64,000 nucleotides of DNA, taken from contig JAXMHQ010000001.1 in NCBI GenBank assembly GCA_046346665.1, positions 62,001 through 126,000 of the forward strand, given 5' to 3'. The translations under genes were made by a program, and so were the position numbers. The stretch comes from JAXMHQ01 sp046346665 (GTDB lineage Bacteria; Verrucomicrobiota; Verrucomicrobiia; Limisphaerales; JAXMHQ01). Shown here piece by piece: positions 24,261 to 33,630 of this stretch (within the stretch, counting starts at the first letter, position 1; the number at the start of each line of letters is the position of its first letter). Under the pieces are notes generated by a model. That model was given only the letters and a program-made list of their open reading frames with translations. It was not told the DNA's origin and searched no databases.

Positions 24261-25307
24261 ATGCATTTCAGACCGTTTAAAGATGCCATCGCGCGGCCGC
24301 TCCACCGCCTTGGCCAATGCTTAGCCGCCTTGCCGCGGCCCCTCGCCCGTGCCGTTCTATTCGCCCTGCTCGCGCCCCTCCGCGCCGGCTACTGGATCCC
24401 GCGAAGCTACCTCCGACGCGCCGCCGGAAACTTCTGCCACGCCACCGACCGCCCCGACCCATGGCCCGTTTTCTCGCGGATGATCCACAACATTCAGGAA
24501 GCCGCCCTGCAGTTCGCCCGGCTCCACCGAAACGGCCGGGCCGGATTGCTGGACGATTCCGCCCTCGACAACTCGGTCCTCGAGCAGCTTCCGCAACTCG
24601 CCGCCCAGGGCCGCGGCGTGCTCGTCCTCGTCCCCCACTGCGCCGGCGCCGTCCTGAGCAGCGCCCGACTCCACGCCTTCCATCCCACCGTCCTCCTCGT
24701 GCGCGAACCCCGACAACCCGGCCGGCGGGATCTCATGCTCGAATACCTCCGGAAACTCGGCCCGGATTTCATCCTCGTCCGCAATACCCCGCCCGCCACC
24801 GTCATGCGCCAGATCGTCCGCGCACTTCACGACGGCAAAATCGTCGTCGGCACCACCGACCTCATCCACACCGGGCCCGATACGGTCCCCACCCGCATCT
24901 TCGGACAGCCCGTCCACAGCCCCGCCTGGCCCGCCCGCCTCTCCAGCCGGACCGGCGCTCCCATCCTGCCGGGATACATCCACATGGACGGAAATAAAAT
25001 CCGCCTCATGGCCGCCACCGCTTACGTCGCCTCCGACATCGACCACGGAACCCAGCGGTGGCTGTCCGGGTTTGAAGATTTTTTCAGAGAGTACCCTTCC
25101 GACTGGGTGTTCATGCTCGACAAAGATTGGGCCAGGGTTTTGACTGCCGCCGCCGAATCGAAAAAAGCGGCGCACTCACCGGCTTCGACGCCCCAGGAAT
25201 CCGCGCATGTTCATCAACGCAATCGCGGCGCACCTCAAACGGGAACTCTTTCCCGCTGCCTGCGCCTGCTCGGTTCTCGCCGCGACCGCGATGTGCAGCG
25301 GCGCTGA
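24261..25307 (+). CDS. LpxL/HtrB-like acyltransferase, atypical catalytic motif
   Basis: A 348-residue protein of the lysophospholipid/lauroyl acyltransferase group, which acylate lipid A or other lipids at the inner membrane. An N-terminal hydrophobic stretch (about 27-45) and the later block GQPVHSPAWPARLSSRTGAP, typical of LpxL-like enzymes, support this. The HX4(D/E) site reads PHCAGAVLSS, so the acidic residue is absent where expected. The tail after FMLDKDW (about residue 290) is low-complexity and overlaps the next gene by 101 bases in another frame, which suggests a lost stop codon. The ATG at 24261 is preferred to one at 24204. Confidence 0.68.
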   Translation: MHFRPFKDAIARPLHRLGQCLAALPRPLARAVLFALLAPLRAGYWIPRSYLRRAAGNFCHATDRPDPWPVFSRMIHNIQEAALQFARLHRNGRAGLLDDSALDNSVLEQLPQLAAQGRGVLVLVPHCAGAVLSSARLHAFHPTVLLVREPRQPGRRDLMLEYLRKLGPDFILVRNTPPATVMRQIVRALHDGKIVVGTTDLIHTGPDTVPTRIFGQPVHSPAWPARLSSRTGAPILPGYIHMDGNKIRLMAATAYVASDIDHGTQRWLSGFEDFFREYPSDWVFMLDKDWARVLTAAAESKKAAHSPASTPQESAHVHQRNRGAPQTGTLSRCLRLLGSRRDRDVQRR

Positions 25308-26088
25308 ATCGGCGCCCGTTCAATCCCCGCCACCCCCACCCGCACCCGCCGCCACAAATTCGGAAGCCCTCAAGGCCGAATCGGATTTTTCCGGGGCCGA
25401 ACTGCCTTTGGAATACCACGCCGAAATCAAACGACAGTTCACCAACCGCGGTTCTCCCCAGGAATCCAGCCGCACCACGCTCCGGCTCGAATACACCCCC
25501 GACGGACCCTTCACGCTCTACCGGGTCGATATTCCATTCGTGGACAAGAAAAACGGCGACCCCGGAGACCCCGGACTCGGCGATATCAAGACGCGCATGG
25601 ATCTCCACCCGTTCGCCGCCGGTGCCACTGAGTTGGGATTTTTCGAGGAAACCACCTTTCCCTCCGCCAACCCCAAATCCCTCGGCAACGGAAAATACCA
25701 GCTCGGCCTCGGTGCCGAACAAATGATCCCGATCGCCGCGCTCAGCTCCCCCCAAACCGCGCCCAAATGGTCCACCACCTTCACGCCGCTCCTCGAACAG
25801 ACCTTCTCCGTCGCCGGCGACGCCTCGTTCCCACCCATCAATTACACTAAACTCGAACTTGCCCTCAAAACCTCCTGGCGAAGAACCGTCTCCCTGAAAC
25901 TGAATCCCAAATTCACCTTCGACTGGGTCGGCGGCGAGGATTCCGGAGCCGTCATCGAACTCGAACCGTCCTGGAATATCACCCGGCGCTGGAACTTCTC
26001 CGTCACTCTCGGCCACGGCATGTTCGGCGTTGGCGTCCCCGGAACTTATAACCGCAAAATCGAATGGGACCTCCAGTTCTCCTTTTAG
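25207..26088 (+). CDS. Secreted protein, probably outer-membrane beta-barrel
   Basis: A 293-residue exported protein: signal peptide (FPAACACSVLAATAMCSGAES), a Pro-rich linker, then alternating amphipathic strands (ELGFFEETTFP, KYQLGLGAEQMIPI, KLELALKTSW, RRWNFSVTLGHGMFGVG) ending in an aromatic DLQFSF, as outer-membrane barrels do. No specific family is recognised. Its start lies within the end of the acyltransferase gene. Confidence 0.6.
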   Translation: MFINAIAAHLKRELFPAACACSVLAATAMCSGAESAPVQSPPPPPAPAATNSEALKAESDFSGAELPLEYHAEIKRQFTNRGSPQESSRTTLRLEYTPDGPFTLYRVDIPFVDKKNGDPGDPGLGDIKTRMDLHPFAAGATELGFFEETTFPSANPKSLGNGKYQLGLGAEQMIPIAALSSPQTAPKWSTTFTPLLEQTFSVAGDASFPPINYTKLELALKTSWRRTVSLKLNPKFTFDWVGGEDSGAVIELEPSWNITRRWNFSVTLGHGMFGVGVPGTYNRKIEWDLQFSF

Positions 26089-26120
26089 TGCGAATTCAAG
26101 CTTCCAACGAATCATCCGAT

Positions 26121-26969
26121 ATGCTCCAAATGAATCCTCGATCCACTCACAAATTGCCGCTTTCAAGGGTCGCCCGGCATCTTCCGCTCGCCGCAATACT
26201 AGCCGCCCTGGCCATCGCACAATCCGCCTCGGCCGCCGTCACCGTCACTCCCTTCCGCATCGAGGAAACCCGCGTCGCCACCTTCGGCGACGACAACGTC
26301 AGCCGCGGCACCCTCTCCCTCCGGCTCACTGTCTCGCTCGCCGGACCCGAGGTGGACAAGTTCACCGAGTACGGAAAAGTCACCATCGAGGAGGGCGTCG
26401 ATGACAAGGGCTCAGCCCTTCCGGCCGCCAAGGACATCTTTCACGAAGCCGGAAAATACAAGGAATTCTCGAACGCCTTTTTCCGGAATTCGAAATTCAA
26501 CAACTCGGCCAAAGCCGCCCCGCCCCAGGCCGAACTGAACCTCACCCCCGCCTCCCGTGCAGCCACCAAAATCTCCCGGCTCCGGGGTTCACTCGAACTC
26601 GCCGACAAAGGGACCCTGCGCACGTTTGAATTGGGCGGCCTCGCCGGCCCCGGAAAGAAAACCCTCGCCATCCCCTCCAACAGCGTCACCAGCATCACCG
26701 TCTCCGGCGCCCCCGGCCAGAATGTCCGCTCGCTCTCAATCGAGTTCGCGGGGGACGAAAGCGGGATCGATTCCATCGAAGTCGTGGACGCAGCCGGAAA
26801 AAAGGTTTCGAACGGCATCTCGAGCTGGTCCATCAACGGCGGGCCCGTTCAGAAATCGCTCGGACTCAGCCAGCCCCTCGACAACTCCATGAAACTCGTG
26901 GTGAAAGCCATCGCCGACCGGCACACGCTCAAAGTGCCGTTCGATCTCAGGGACATCCCCCTGCCCTGA
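26121..26969 (+). CDS. Secreted hypothetical protein
   Basis: A 282-residue exported protein with a signal peptide (LPLAAILAALAIAQSASA) and a mature part of beta-rich, possibly two-domain character (residues 30-130 and 140-282). No recognised motif and no Cys. It lies 32 bases after the barrel-like gene on the same strand, so the two may act together at the envelope. The ATG at 26121 is chosen; 26130 and 26064 are in-frame alternatives. Confidence 0.55.
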   Translation: MLQMNPRSTHKLPLSRVARHLPLAAILAALAIAQSASAAVTVTPFRIEETRVATFGDDNVSRGTLSLRLTVSLAGPEVDKFTEYGKVTIEEGVDDKGSALPAAKDIFHEAGKYKEFSNAFFRNSKFNNSAKAAPPQAELNLTPASRAATKISRLRGSLELADKGTLRTFELGGLAGPGKKTLAIPSNSVTSITVSGAPGQNVRSLSIEFAGDESGIDSIEVVDAAGKKVSNGISSWSINGGPVQKSLGLSQPLDNSMKLVVKAIADRHTLKVPFDLRDIPLP

Positions 26970-26976
26970 GCCATTC

Positions 26977-27867
26977 CTAACGCCATCTGAATCCACCCAC
27001 CACCACCTCCGCCGCGGTCACCGCCAGAAAGATCGTGCTCACCAGCGCGTTCAACCGGAAGAACGCCACGTTGATCCAGCCCAGGCTCCGGCGCCGCGCA
27101 ATCCAGTGCTCCAGCACCAGGCAGGCCAGGATCAGCCCCCAGCCGATCAGGTAGGCCAGCCGGAACCGGCACAGCAATCCGAACAACAGCAGCAGCCCGC
27201 ACATCGCCAGGTGCGCCAGGAAAGCCGCGCCCAGCGCGTTGCGCGGCCCCCACGCCACCACCAGCGACCGCAACCCGCTCGACCGGTCGAACTCGTAATC
27301 CTGCAGCGCGTAAATAATGTCGAACCCCACCAGCCACAACACCACCGCCGCCGCCAGCACCCCCGCCTGGATCCATTCCCAGCCCGATATATCGCCGCCC
27401 TTCACCGCCAGCCACGCCCCCACCGGCGCCAGCGCCAGCGCAATGCCCAGGAACACATGCGTGTAATCCGTGAACCGCTTGGTCAGGGAATAAAAACAAA
27501 CCGTCGCCAGCGCCACCGGGGATAGGTAGAAACAGATCGGATTCAGAAACCACGCCGCGACGACCAGCCCCGCCCCGGAAACCGCACACAGCGTGACCGC
27601 CCCCGCCAGGCTCACCTGCCCCGTGGGCAGATGCCGCCCCGCCGTGCGCGGATTCAATGCGTCAAATTTCCGGTCCACAATCCGGTTGAACGCCATCGCA
27701 CACGTCCGCGCACACACCATCGCCGCCAGGATCAACCCGAACACCCGCCAGCCCGGCCAGCCCCGATGCTCCCGCGCCGCCACCATCATCGCCGCCAGCG
27801 CAAACGGCAGCGCAAAAACCGTGTGCGAAAACCGCACAAACGAAAGCCATTTCTTAAGGAACCTCAT
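26977..27867 (-). CDS. UbiA-family prenyltransferase (menaquinone-type, MqnP-like)
   Basis: A 296-residue polytopic membrane enzyme that attaches a polyprenyl chain to an aromatic acid. The first Asp-rich site is NRIVDRKFDALNPRTAGR (about 68-85), the second is the DYEFDR segment (about 192). The eight or nine helices match the family. Together with UbiX (overlapping by ATGA) and UbiD at 32067, it fits the late steps of menaquinone synthesis by the futalosine route, though mqnABCD genes are not in the window. The ATG at 27867 is used because it couples to the UbiX stop. Confidence 0.9.
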   Translation of the reverse strand: MRFLKKWLSFVRFSHTVFALPFALAAMMVAAREHRGWPGWRVFGLILAAMVCARTCAMAFNRIVDRKFDALNPRTAGRHLPTGQVSLAGAVTLCAVSGAGLVVAAWFLNPICFYLSPVALATVCFYSLTKRFTDYTHVFLGIALALAPVGAWLAVKGGDISGWEWIQAGVLAAAVVLWLVGFDIIYALQDYEFDRSSGLRSLVVAWGPRNALGAAFLAHLAMCGLLLLFGLLCRFRLAYLIGWGLILACLVLEHWIARRRSLGWINVAFFRLNALVSTIFLAVTAAEVVVGGFRWR

Positions 27868-28427
27868 TCCCTCTCCGCCTGGCTCGCCCACCTCGGCACC
27901 AGATGATTCTCAACCCCCAAATGATCCAGCACCCGCGCCACCACCGAATCCACAAGATCCGTCATCGTCTGCGCCCCGGCGTAAAAACTCGGGTTCGCCG
28001 GCAGCAGGATCGCCCCCGCCTGCAACAACAATTCCATGTTCTTCACATGCACCAGGCTGATCGGCGTTTCCCGCGGCACCAGGATCAGCTTGCGCCGCTC
28101 CTTCAGCACCACGTCCGCCGCCCGCAACAACACATCCTCGCTGTAGCCATGCGCAATCCGCCCCAGCGTCCCCATCGTGCACGGAATCACCACCATCGCG
28201 TCCGGCGGATTCGACCCGCTTGCGAACGGCGCGTTCATGCTCTTCAAGGCGTGCTGCCGCGCCCCGGCCGGCAGCCGCAAGCCCCCCGGCAGCTCCTCCG
28301 CCACCACCTGGTTCGCATAGGCGCTCAGCACCACGTGAACTTCGTGCCGGCCCGCATCCAGATTGTCCAGCAGCCGCTGCGCATACAACGCGCCGCTGGC
28401 CCCCGTTATGGCCACCAATAGTTTCAC
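27864..28427 (-). CDS. ubiX: UbiX-type flavin prenyltransferase
   Basis: A 187-residue enzyme that makes prenylated FMN, the cofactor of UbiD decarboxylases. Seen: VAITGASGALYAQRLL (FMN-binding Gly/Ser loop), VIPCTMGTLGRIAHG, and LVPRETPISLVHVKNM, all family hallmarks. The GTG start at 28427 gives VKLLVAITGASG, the usual N-terminus. It is the first gene of a ubiX-ubiA pair and lies 113 bp from the divergent amidase gene. The partner UbiD gene is about 4 kb away. Confidence 0.93.
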   Translation of the reverse strand: MKLLVAITGASGALYAQRLLDNLDAGRHEVHVVLSAYANQVVAEELPGGLRLPAGARQHALKSMNAPFASGSNPPDAMVVIPCTMGTLGRIAHGYSEDVLLRAADVVLKERRKLILVPRETPISLVHVKNMELLLQAGAILLPANPSFYAGAQTMTDLVDSVVARVLDHLGVENHLVPRWASQAERE

Positions 28428-28540
28428 AAAAATGAGTTGATACCCCCGGAATATGCGGGTTTGCACCCGCGACAACAACCCCGAATCCACCCCGCCAGAA
28501 ATCCGCTTGAGTCGCGAACCGCCATCCCCACAATGGGCGC

Positions 28541-29785
28541 GTGTTGAAGCCGGGAAAGACCATCCTGATTCTCCTGCTGGCCTTCGCCGGCTGTGCGGTG
28601 CCACCCCAACCCGTCCGCGGCCCCAGGGCCCTCGACACCTCCACGCCGCCCCCGGCCGAACCGCCTCCACCCGTCGCCTGGCGCCCCCCAGCAGCCTACA
28701 AACCCGCCCTCACCGCCACCAATTCGACCGCCAGGACCGCGCCCCCCAAACCGCCGCCCGCCGTCACCCCGCTGCCACGGCCCGCGCCCGCGCCCGCCAT
28801 CGAGCCCTGGACCAGCCTCGCCCGATGGACACGCGACAACGGATTCGGCCCGCTCCGCCAAACAGGCCCGCTCCCCGCGCCCACCTACTCCTTCACCACC
28901 ACCAACGGAACCTTCCTCCTCCATCCCAACAGCCTCCTCGCCACACGCAACGGACTGGAATTCCACCTCGCTTTCGAACCCCAAATCAGCAACGGCCTGC
29001 CCTACCTCCACCCCCTCGACCTGAAAAAAAACCTGGAGCCGCTCGCCCGCCCGTTCCCCGCCATCACCAAGTCCAACCGCGTCATCGTCATCGACCCCGG
29101 ACACGGCGGCTCGCTCCCCGGCGCCCTCAGCGTCGTCGACGGCACCCCGGAAAAACAATACACTCTCGACTGGGCCCTGCGACTCGCCCCCCTGCTCGCC
29201 GCCAACGGATGGCAGGTTTTCCTGACCCGCACCAACGACGTCGACCTGCCCCTCTCCAACCGCGTCGCCTTCGCCGAGGAACACCACGCCGACCTCTTCA
29301 TCAGCCTCCACTTCAATTCCGCAGCACCTAACCAGGACCAGGCAGGCATCGAAACCTACTCCCTCACCCCCAGCGGCATGCCGTCCACCCTCACCCGCGG
29401 CTACGACGACGACGCCACCCTCGTGTTCACCAACAACGCCTTCGACGCCGAAAACCTCCAGCTCGCCGCCACCCTCCACCAGGCCCTCCTCCCCGTCGCC
29501 GGCATCGACCGCGGCCTCCGCCATGCCCGGTTCCTCGGCGTGCTCCGCGGACAGAACCGACCCGCCGTCCTCATCGAAGGCGGCTACCTGTCCAATCCCG
29601 AGGAAGCCGAACGCATCGCCGACCCCGCCTACCGCCAGGAACTCGCCGAAGCCGTCGCCCAGGCCCTCAACAGCGGACGCGAAAAACCCGCGCCCATCGC
29701 CGACACCAGGCCCGCCCCGCCCGAAAAACGGCCCGAAGCCGCCGCCCATAACACCAACTCCCCTTCCGACCCCAGCCTCCATTGA
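28541..29785 (+). CDS. N-acetylmuramoyl-L-alanine amidase (Amidase_3), lipoprotein
   Basis: A 414-residue cell-wall amidase. Lipoprotein signal (ILILLLAFAGC), a long Pro-rich linker, then an Amidase_3 domain from about residue 180: VIVIDPGHGGSLPGA with the zinc His, LFISLHFNSA with the second His, and VLIEGGYLSNPEEAERI with the catalytic Glu. It cuts the bond between muramic acid and L-Ala in the periplasm. Starts at GTG. The stop overlaps the TTG start of the epimerase gene (TTGA), implying coupling. Confidence 0.9.
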   Translation: MLKPGKTILILLLAFAGCAVPPQPVRGPRALDTSTPPPAEPPPPVAWRPPAAYKPALTATNSTARTAPPKPPPAVTPLPRPAPAPAIEPWTSLARWTRDNGFGPLRQTGPLPAPTYSFTTTNGTFLLHPNSLLATRNGLEFHLAFEPQISNGLPYLHPLDLKKNLEPLARPFPAITKSNRVIVIDPGHGGSLPGALSVVDGTPEKQYTLDWALRLAPLLAANGWQVFLTRTNDVDLPLSNRVAFAEEHHADLFISLHFNSAAPNQDQAGIETYSLTPSGMPSTLTRGYDDDATLVFTNNAFDAENLQLAATLHQALLPVAGIDRGLRHARFLGVLRGQNRPAVLIEGGYLSNPEEAERIADPAYRQELAEAVAQALNSGREKPAPIADTRPAPPEKRPEAAAHNTNSPSDPSLH

Positions 29786-30777
29786 AAAAGCCCGCCGCCC
29801 AAGCACCCAAAACCAGCCGCGCTTCCTCCGTCCTCGTCACCGGCGGCGCCGGGTTCATCGGATCCCACCTCGTCGAACGCCTCCTCGCCGACGGCCATTC
29901 CGTCACCGTCATCGACGACCTGTCCACCGGATCCCTCGCCAACCTCCACTCCGTCCGACGGCATCCCGCCCTCCGCGTCATCGTCTCCAAAGTCTCCAAC
30001 TGCGCCCAATTGAAACGCGTGGTTTCATCGGCGGACGCCGTCTACCACCTCGCCGCCGCCGTCGGCGTCGAATGGGTCCTCCAAAATCCCATCCGCACCC
30101 TCGAAACCAACCTGCACGAAACAGAAGTCCTCCTCAAAGCCGCCGCCGCCCGCCGCACCCCCGTCCTGCTCACCTCCTCCTCCGAAGTCTACGGCAAAAG
30201 TTCCCGGCCCGTGCTCCGCGAAACCCAGGACCTGCTCATCGGCCCGCCCGACCACCGCCGCTGGGGCTACGCCTGCTCGAAACTCGTGGATGAATTCCTC
30301 GGACTCGCCTACCACCAGGAACGCAACGTCCCCGTCGTCGTCGCCCGCCTCTTCAATACCGTCGGACCACGCCAGACCGGCCGATTCGGAATGGTCCTGC
30401 CACGGTTCGTCGCAGATGCCCGCGCCGGCCGCCCGCTCAAGGTTTTCGGCAACGGCTCCCAAACCCGCTGCTTCTGCTACGTCGCCGATACCATCGAATC
30501 CCTCGTCCGCCTCCAAAACCACCCCGGCGCCGCCGGCCAGGTGTTCAACGTCGGCACCACCGAACAGATCAGCATCCTCCAACTCGCCCGAACCGTCATC
30601 GACGTTCTCCAGTCCCGGTCCCGCATCCAGCTCGTCCCCTACGACCGCGCCTACCGGACCGGGTTCGAAGACATGCGCCAGCGCAAACCTTCCGTTGCCA
30701 AACTCGCCGCACTCACCGGGTTCCGACCCCAAACCCGCCTGCGCGAAATCATCCGCCTCACGGCAACACAGCAATGA
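29782..30777 (+). CDS. NAD-dependent sugar-nucleotide epimerase/dehydratase
   Basis: A 331-residue extended short-chain dehydrogenase. NAD site VLVTGGAGFIGSHLVERLL (about 17-35), DDLSTG, the Ser and SEVYG region, catalytic Y-x-x-x-K in YACSKLVDE, and ARLFNTVGPRQ. Relatives include UDP-glucose 4-epimerases and UDP-glucuronate decarboxylases; the exact sugar cannot be assigned. The TTG start overlaps the amidase stop, and the pair points to envelope polysaccharide work. Confidence 0.88.
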   Translation: MKKPAAQAPKTSRASSVLVTGGAGFIGSHLVERLLADGHSVTVIDDLSTGSLANLHSVRRHPALRVIVSKVSNCAQLKRVVSSADAVYHLAAAVGVEWVLQNPIRTLETNLHETEVLLKAAAARRTPVLLTSSSEVYGKSSRPVLRETQDLLIGPPDHRRWGYACSKLVDEFLGLAYHQERNVPVVVARLFNTVGPRQTGRFGMVLPRFVADARAGRPLKVFGNGSQTRCFCYVADTIESLVRLQNHPGAAGQVFNVGTTEQISILQLARTVIDVLQSRSRIQLVPYDRAYRTGFEDMRQRKPSVAKLAALTGFRPQTRLREIIRLTATQQ

Positions 30778-30849
30778 AGTGACGGATCAACAGGGCCGCC
30801 TTCCAACAGCCCCTCCGCTCCGGCACGCCGGCACTCCATCCCAAAAAGC

Positions 30850-30876
30850 GAAAGGCGCCCGCGAGGGGCGCCTTTC
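30850..30876 (-). terminator. Rho-independent terminator of prepilin gene
   Basis: GAAAGGCGCCC (30850-30860) and GGGCGCCTTTC (30866-30876) form a perfect 11-bp stem with a 5-base loop. On the minus strand it is followed at once by GCTTTTTGG, so it ends the prepilin transcript; it may also stop the convergent epimerase transcript. Confidence 0.85.
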
Positions 30877-30903
30877 CTGACAAACTCCAAACCAACAGAT
30901 CAA

Positions 30904-31755
30904 TTACAGCGTGCCGGGGAACTGGAGGCGATTGCTGCCGCCCACCGTCACGTTGCCGTCCGGAGCCGTGTGGTAACCGTCACCCGAGGCCTTGCAGGCA
31001 TCCTGCAGGTCCGCGCGCGACAGGGAACGCGCACTGCCGTCCGTGAAACCAATGTTGCCCTGCTTCGTGTGCGCAGGCGTGTCACCCCAGGCAATCCACG
31101 TCGTGTCCGTCTTGCCCACCGCAGTGTAATTCGTGCCAATCGCCGTCACAATCGCGCCCGAGCCGAACAGGTTCGGATCCACCGGCTCGTTGCCGTTGTT
31201 CATCCAACCCATGCTGTGATCGCCCACCAGGAACATCTGCGGATTCGTGTCCATCGCGTCGATGCCCACAAAATAGCTCACCGCATTGTCGTTGTTGTAG
31301 AACGTCGTGCCCGATGCCGTCGTCGCCGACGTGCCCGCAAAGCTGGTCGCAATCTGGCGCTGCGTCTGCCATTCCGACGGACAGAAAAGAACCTTCGGGG
31401 TCGACAGCTCGTTCGACATCACCAGGAACATCGAGAACACGCCGTAGCAGGCGCCACTCGTGCTGTTAAAGTTGCCGGTCTGGTTCGCACTGATGCACTT
31501 GCGGCCGCGGGCTTCCATCGCCCCGCCACGCGACATCGGAACCTGCATCGGGAACTGCTCGTTGTTGTCCCCTTCCCAAATGCGAAACGCCAGAACGTCC
31601 TGCTTCACATTGTTCACGCAATTGATCTTCTGCGCCCGGGCTTTCGCCTTCGCCAGCGCCGGCAGCAACAGCGCCGCCAAAATCGCGATGATCGCGATCA
31701 CCACGAGCAGTTCAATCAGGGTGAACGCTCGCATTGTTTTGCTCATTCTCTTCAT
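30904..31755 (-). CDS. Prepilin-type pseudopilin protein
   Basis: A 283-residue pilin-like protein with the processed helix FTLIELLVVIAIIAILAALL after a 10-residue leader (MKRMSKTMRA). The residue before the cleavage point is Ala, not the usual Gly. The body has LFCPSEWQ and the C-terminal IGFTDGSARSLSRADL motif of the family. Different in the body from the prepilin at 3900. It stands alone on its strand with its own terminator; an envelope or secretion role is likely. Confidence 0.9.
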   Translation of the reverse strand: MKRMSKTMRAFTLIELLVVIAIIAILAALLLPALAKAKARAQKINCVNNVKQDVLAFRIWEGDNNEQFPMQVPMSRGGAMEARGRKCISANQTGNFNSTSGACYGVFSMFLVMSNELSTPKVLFCPSEWQTQRQIATSFAGTSATTASGTTFYNNDNAVSYFVGIDAMDTNPQMFLVGDHSMGWMNNGNEPVDPNLFGSGAIVTAIGTNYTAVGKTDTTWIAWGDTPAHTKQGNIGFTDGSARSLSRADLQDACKASGDGYHTAPDGNVTVGGSNRLQFPGTL

Positions 31756-32066
31756 ATGCTTTAACTCGATTGGTTTGTTGTTCTGGCAGACAGTCCGCGA
31801 ACTCTAGGCAATCCGTCCACACTGTCAACCCGATTCTGTTTCTTCCCTTAGCAGCGCCGGTGCCAGCCTGTTTTTTGCCCGATTTCCACGGAAAAACGCG
31901 CGCCCGCAACGCCCGGAAGCGGAATTCTCACGCGGTTCGCGTGGAACCCACGCACCCGCGCAAATCCACCCGGCGGGGTCGAGTTCGCTCCAACCATTCG
32001 CGTCGCTCCATGTTCATCCGCGGTTAATTGCTTTTGGATCTCCCGCCTTCCCGCTAAATTGCCCGC
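31756..32066. other. Divergent intergenic region with repeat fragment
   Basis: A 311-bp gap between the divergent prepilin and UbiD genes. No gene is seen. Bases 32001-32030 hold a TTCATCCGCGGTTAATT fragment related to 23548-23570 (ATCCGCGGTAAACTC), part of a dispersed TTAACCGCGGATGAAC-type repeat. Promoters for both genes should lie here, but I see no strong boxes. Confidence 0.45.
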
Positions 32067-33599
32067 ATGGCGTTTCCGTCCCTGGCCGATTTCATCAACG
32101 CTCTGGATGCCGCCGGCGAACTCCGCCGCGTCCCGCAGCCCGTCGCAACCGAACTCGAAATCACCGAACTCGCCGATCGCGAAATGAAATCGCCCGGCGG
32201 CGGCAAAGCGCTCCTCATCGAAAAACCCACCGTCCTCGGCCGCCCGTCCCCGTTCCCCGTCGCCATCAACCTCCTCGGCTCCTGGAAACGCATGGCCCTC
32301 GCCCTCGGAACCGAGTCCGTCGACGCCGCCGCCGCCCAGCTCGGCTCGCTCATCAAGGCCCGGCCGCCCGCCTCCCTGCGCGAAGCGCTCAAACTGCTTT
32401 CCACCGCTTTCGAACTCCGCCACGCCCGGCCCAAAACCGTCCGCTCCGCCCCCTGCCAGGAAGTCGTCCACCGCGTCGATCCCCCCGCCCCGCGCCGCGA
32501 TCCCTGGCCGCCCGCACCCGATGTCTCGAAACCCGCCGGCTTTAATTCCCAGCCGCCCACGCTCCTCGACCTGCCCATCCTCAAATGCTGGCCGCTCGAT
32601 GCCGGCCGCTTCCTCACCCTGCCCTGCGTCGTCACCCGCGACCCCGATACCGGGGAACGCAACGTCGGCATGTACCGAATCCAGGTTTACGACCCCGCCA
32701 CCACCGGGCTCCACTGGCAGCTTCAGAAAGTCGCCGCGCGCCACGGAAAACGCTATTACCAGACCGGCACCCGCATGCCCGTCTCCATCTTCCTCGGAGG
32801 CGACCCCGTCCTGACCTTCGCCGCCACCGCCCCCCTGCCCGATGGCCTCGACGAATTCCTCCTTGCCGGCTACCTGCGCAAACAATCCGTCGACCTCGTC
32901 CGCTGCATCTCCAACGACCTCGAAGTCCCCGCCGACGCGGATGTCGTCATCGAAGGCTATGTCGATCCCACCGAACCGCTGCGCGAAGAAGGACCGTTCG
33001 GCGATCACACCGGGTTCTACACACTCCCGGAACCCTATCCCGTCTTCCACATCACCGCGATCACCCGCCGCAAAAACGCCGTCTACCCCGCCACCATCGT
33101 CGGACGCCCGCCCATGGAGGATTTCTACATCGGCAGCGCGTCTGTGAAGTTGTTCCTGCCGCTGCTGCAAATGAACTTTCCCGAGATCGTCGACATCGCA
33201 CTGCCCGCCGAGGGCGTTTTCCACAACCTCGTGTTCGTCAGCATCCGGAAAACCTACCCGATGCAGGCCTACAAAATCATGCACGGCCTCTGGGGCATGG
33301 GACAAATGATGTTCACGAAGTACCTCGTCGTCCTCGATGAGGATGCCGACGTCCACAACACCAGCGACGTCCTCTTCCGGCTCTGCGCCAACACCGACCC
33401 CGGCCGCGACACCCTCCTCACCCGCGGCCCGGCCGATGTACTCGACCACGCCACAAGCGAAATCGCCGCCGGCGGAAAACTCGGAATCGATGCCACCCGC
33501 AAACTCCCCGGCGAAGGTTTCCACCGCCCCTGGCCCCCGATCATCCGCATGGACCCCGCCGTGCGGGAAAAAATCAACTCCCTGATCGGCCTCCGTTAG
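32067..33599 (+). CDS. UbiD-family decarboxylase (menaquinone-type)
   Basis: A 510-residue prenyl-FMN-dependent decarboxylase. The active-site block EEGPFGDHTGFYTLPEPYP holds the catalytic Glu; ERNVGMYRIQVYD and WGMGQMMFTKYLVVLDEDAD are further family hallmarks. It removes a carboxyl group from a prenylated aromatic acid. With ubiX and ubiA nearby it fits menaquinone synthesis rather than degradation, but family alone does not settle this. It is a single gene. Confidence 0.92.
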   Translation: MAFPSLADFINALDAAGELRRVPQPVATELEITELADREMKSPGGGKALLIEKPTVLGRPSPFPVAINLLGSWKRMALALGTESVDAAAAQLGSLIKARPPASLREALKLLSTAFELRHARPKTVRSAPCQEVVHRVDPPAPRRDPWPPAPDVSKPAGFNSQPPTLLDLPILKCWPLDAGRFLTLPCVVTRDPDTGERNVGMYRIQVYDPATTGLHWQLQKVAARHGKRYYQTGTRMPVSIFLGGDPVLTFAATAPLPDGLDEFLLAGYLRKQSVDLVRCISNDLEVPADADVVIEGYVDPTEPLREEGPFGDHTGFYTLPEPYPVFHITAITRRKNAVYPATIVGRPPMEDFYIGSASVKLFLPLLQMNFPEIVDIALPAEGVFHNLVFVSIRKTYPMQAYKIMHGLWGMGQMMFTKYLVVLDEDADVHNTSDVLFRLCANTDPGRDTLLTRGPADVLDHATSEIAAGGKLGIDATRKLPGEGFHRPWPPIIRMDPAVREKINSLIGLR

Positions 33600-33630
33600 G
33601 CCTGCCGCACCCCATCGGCGATCCCCGGAC

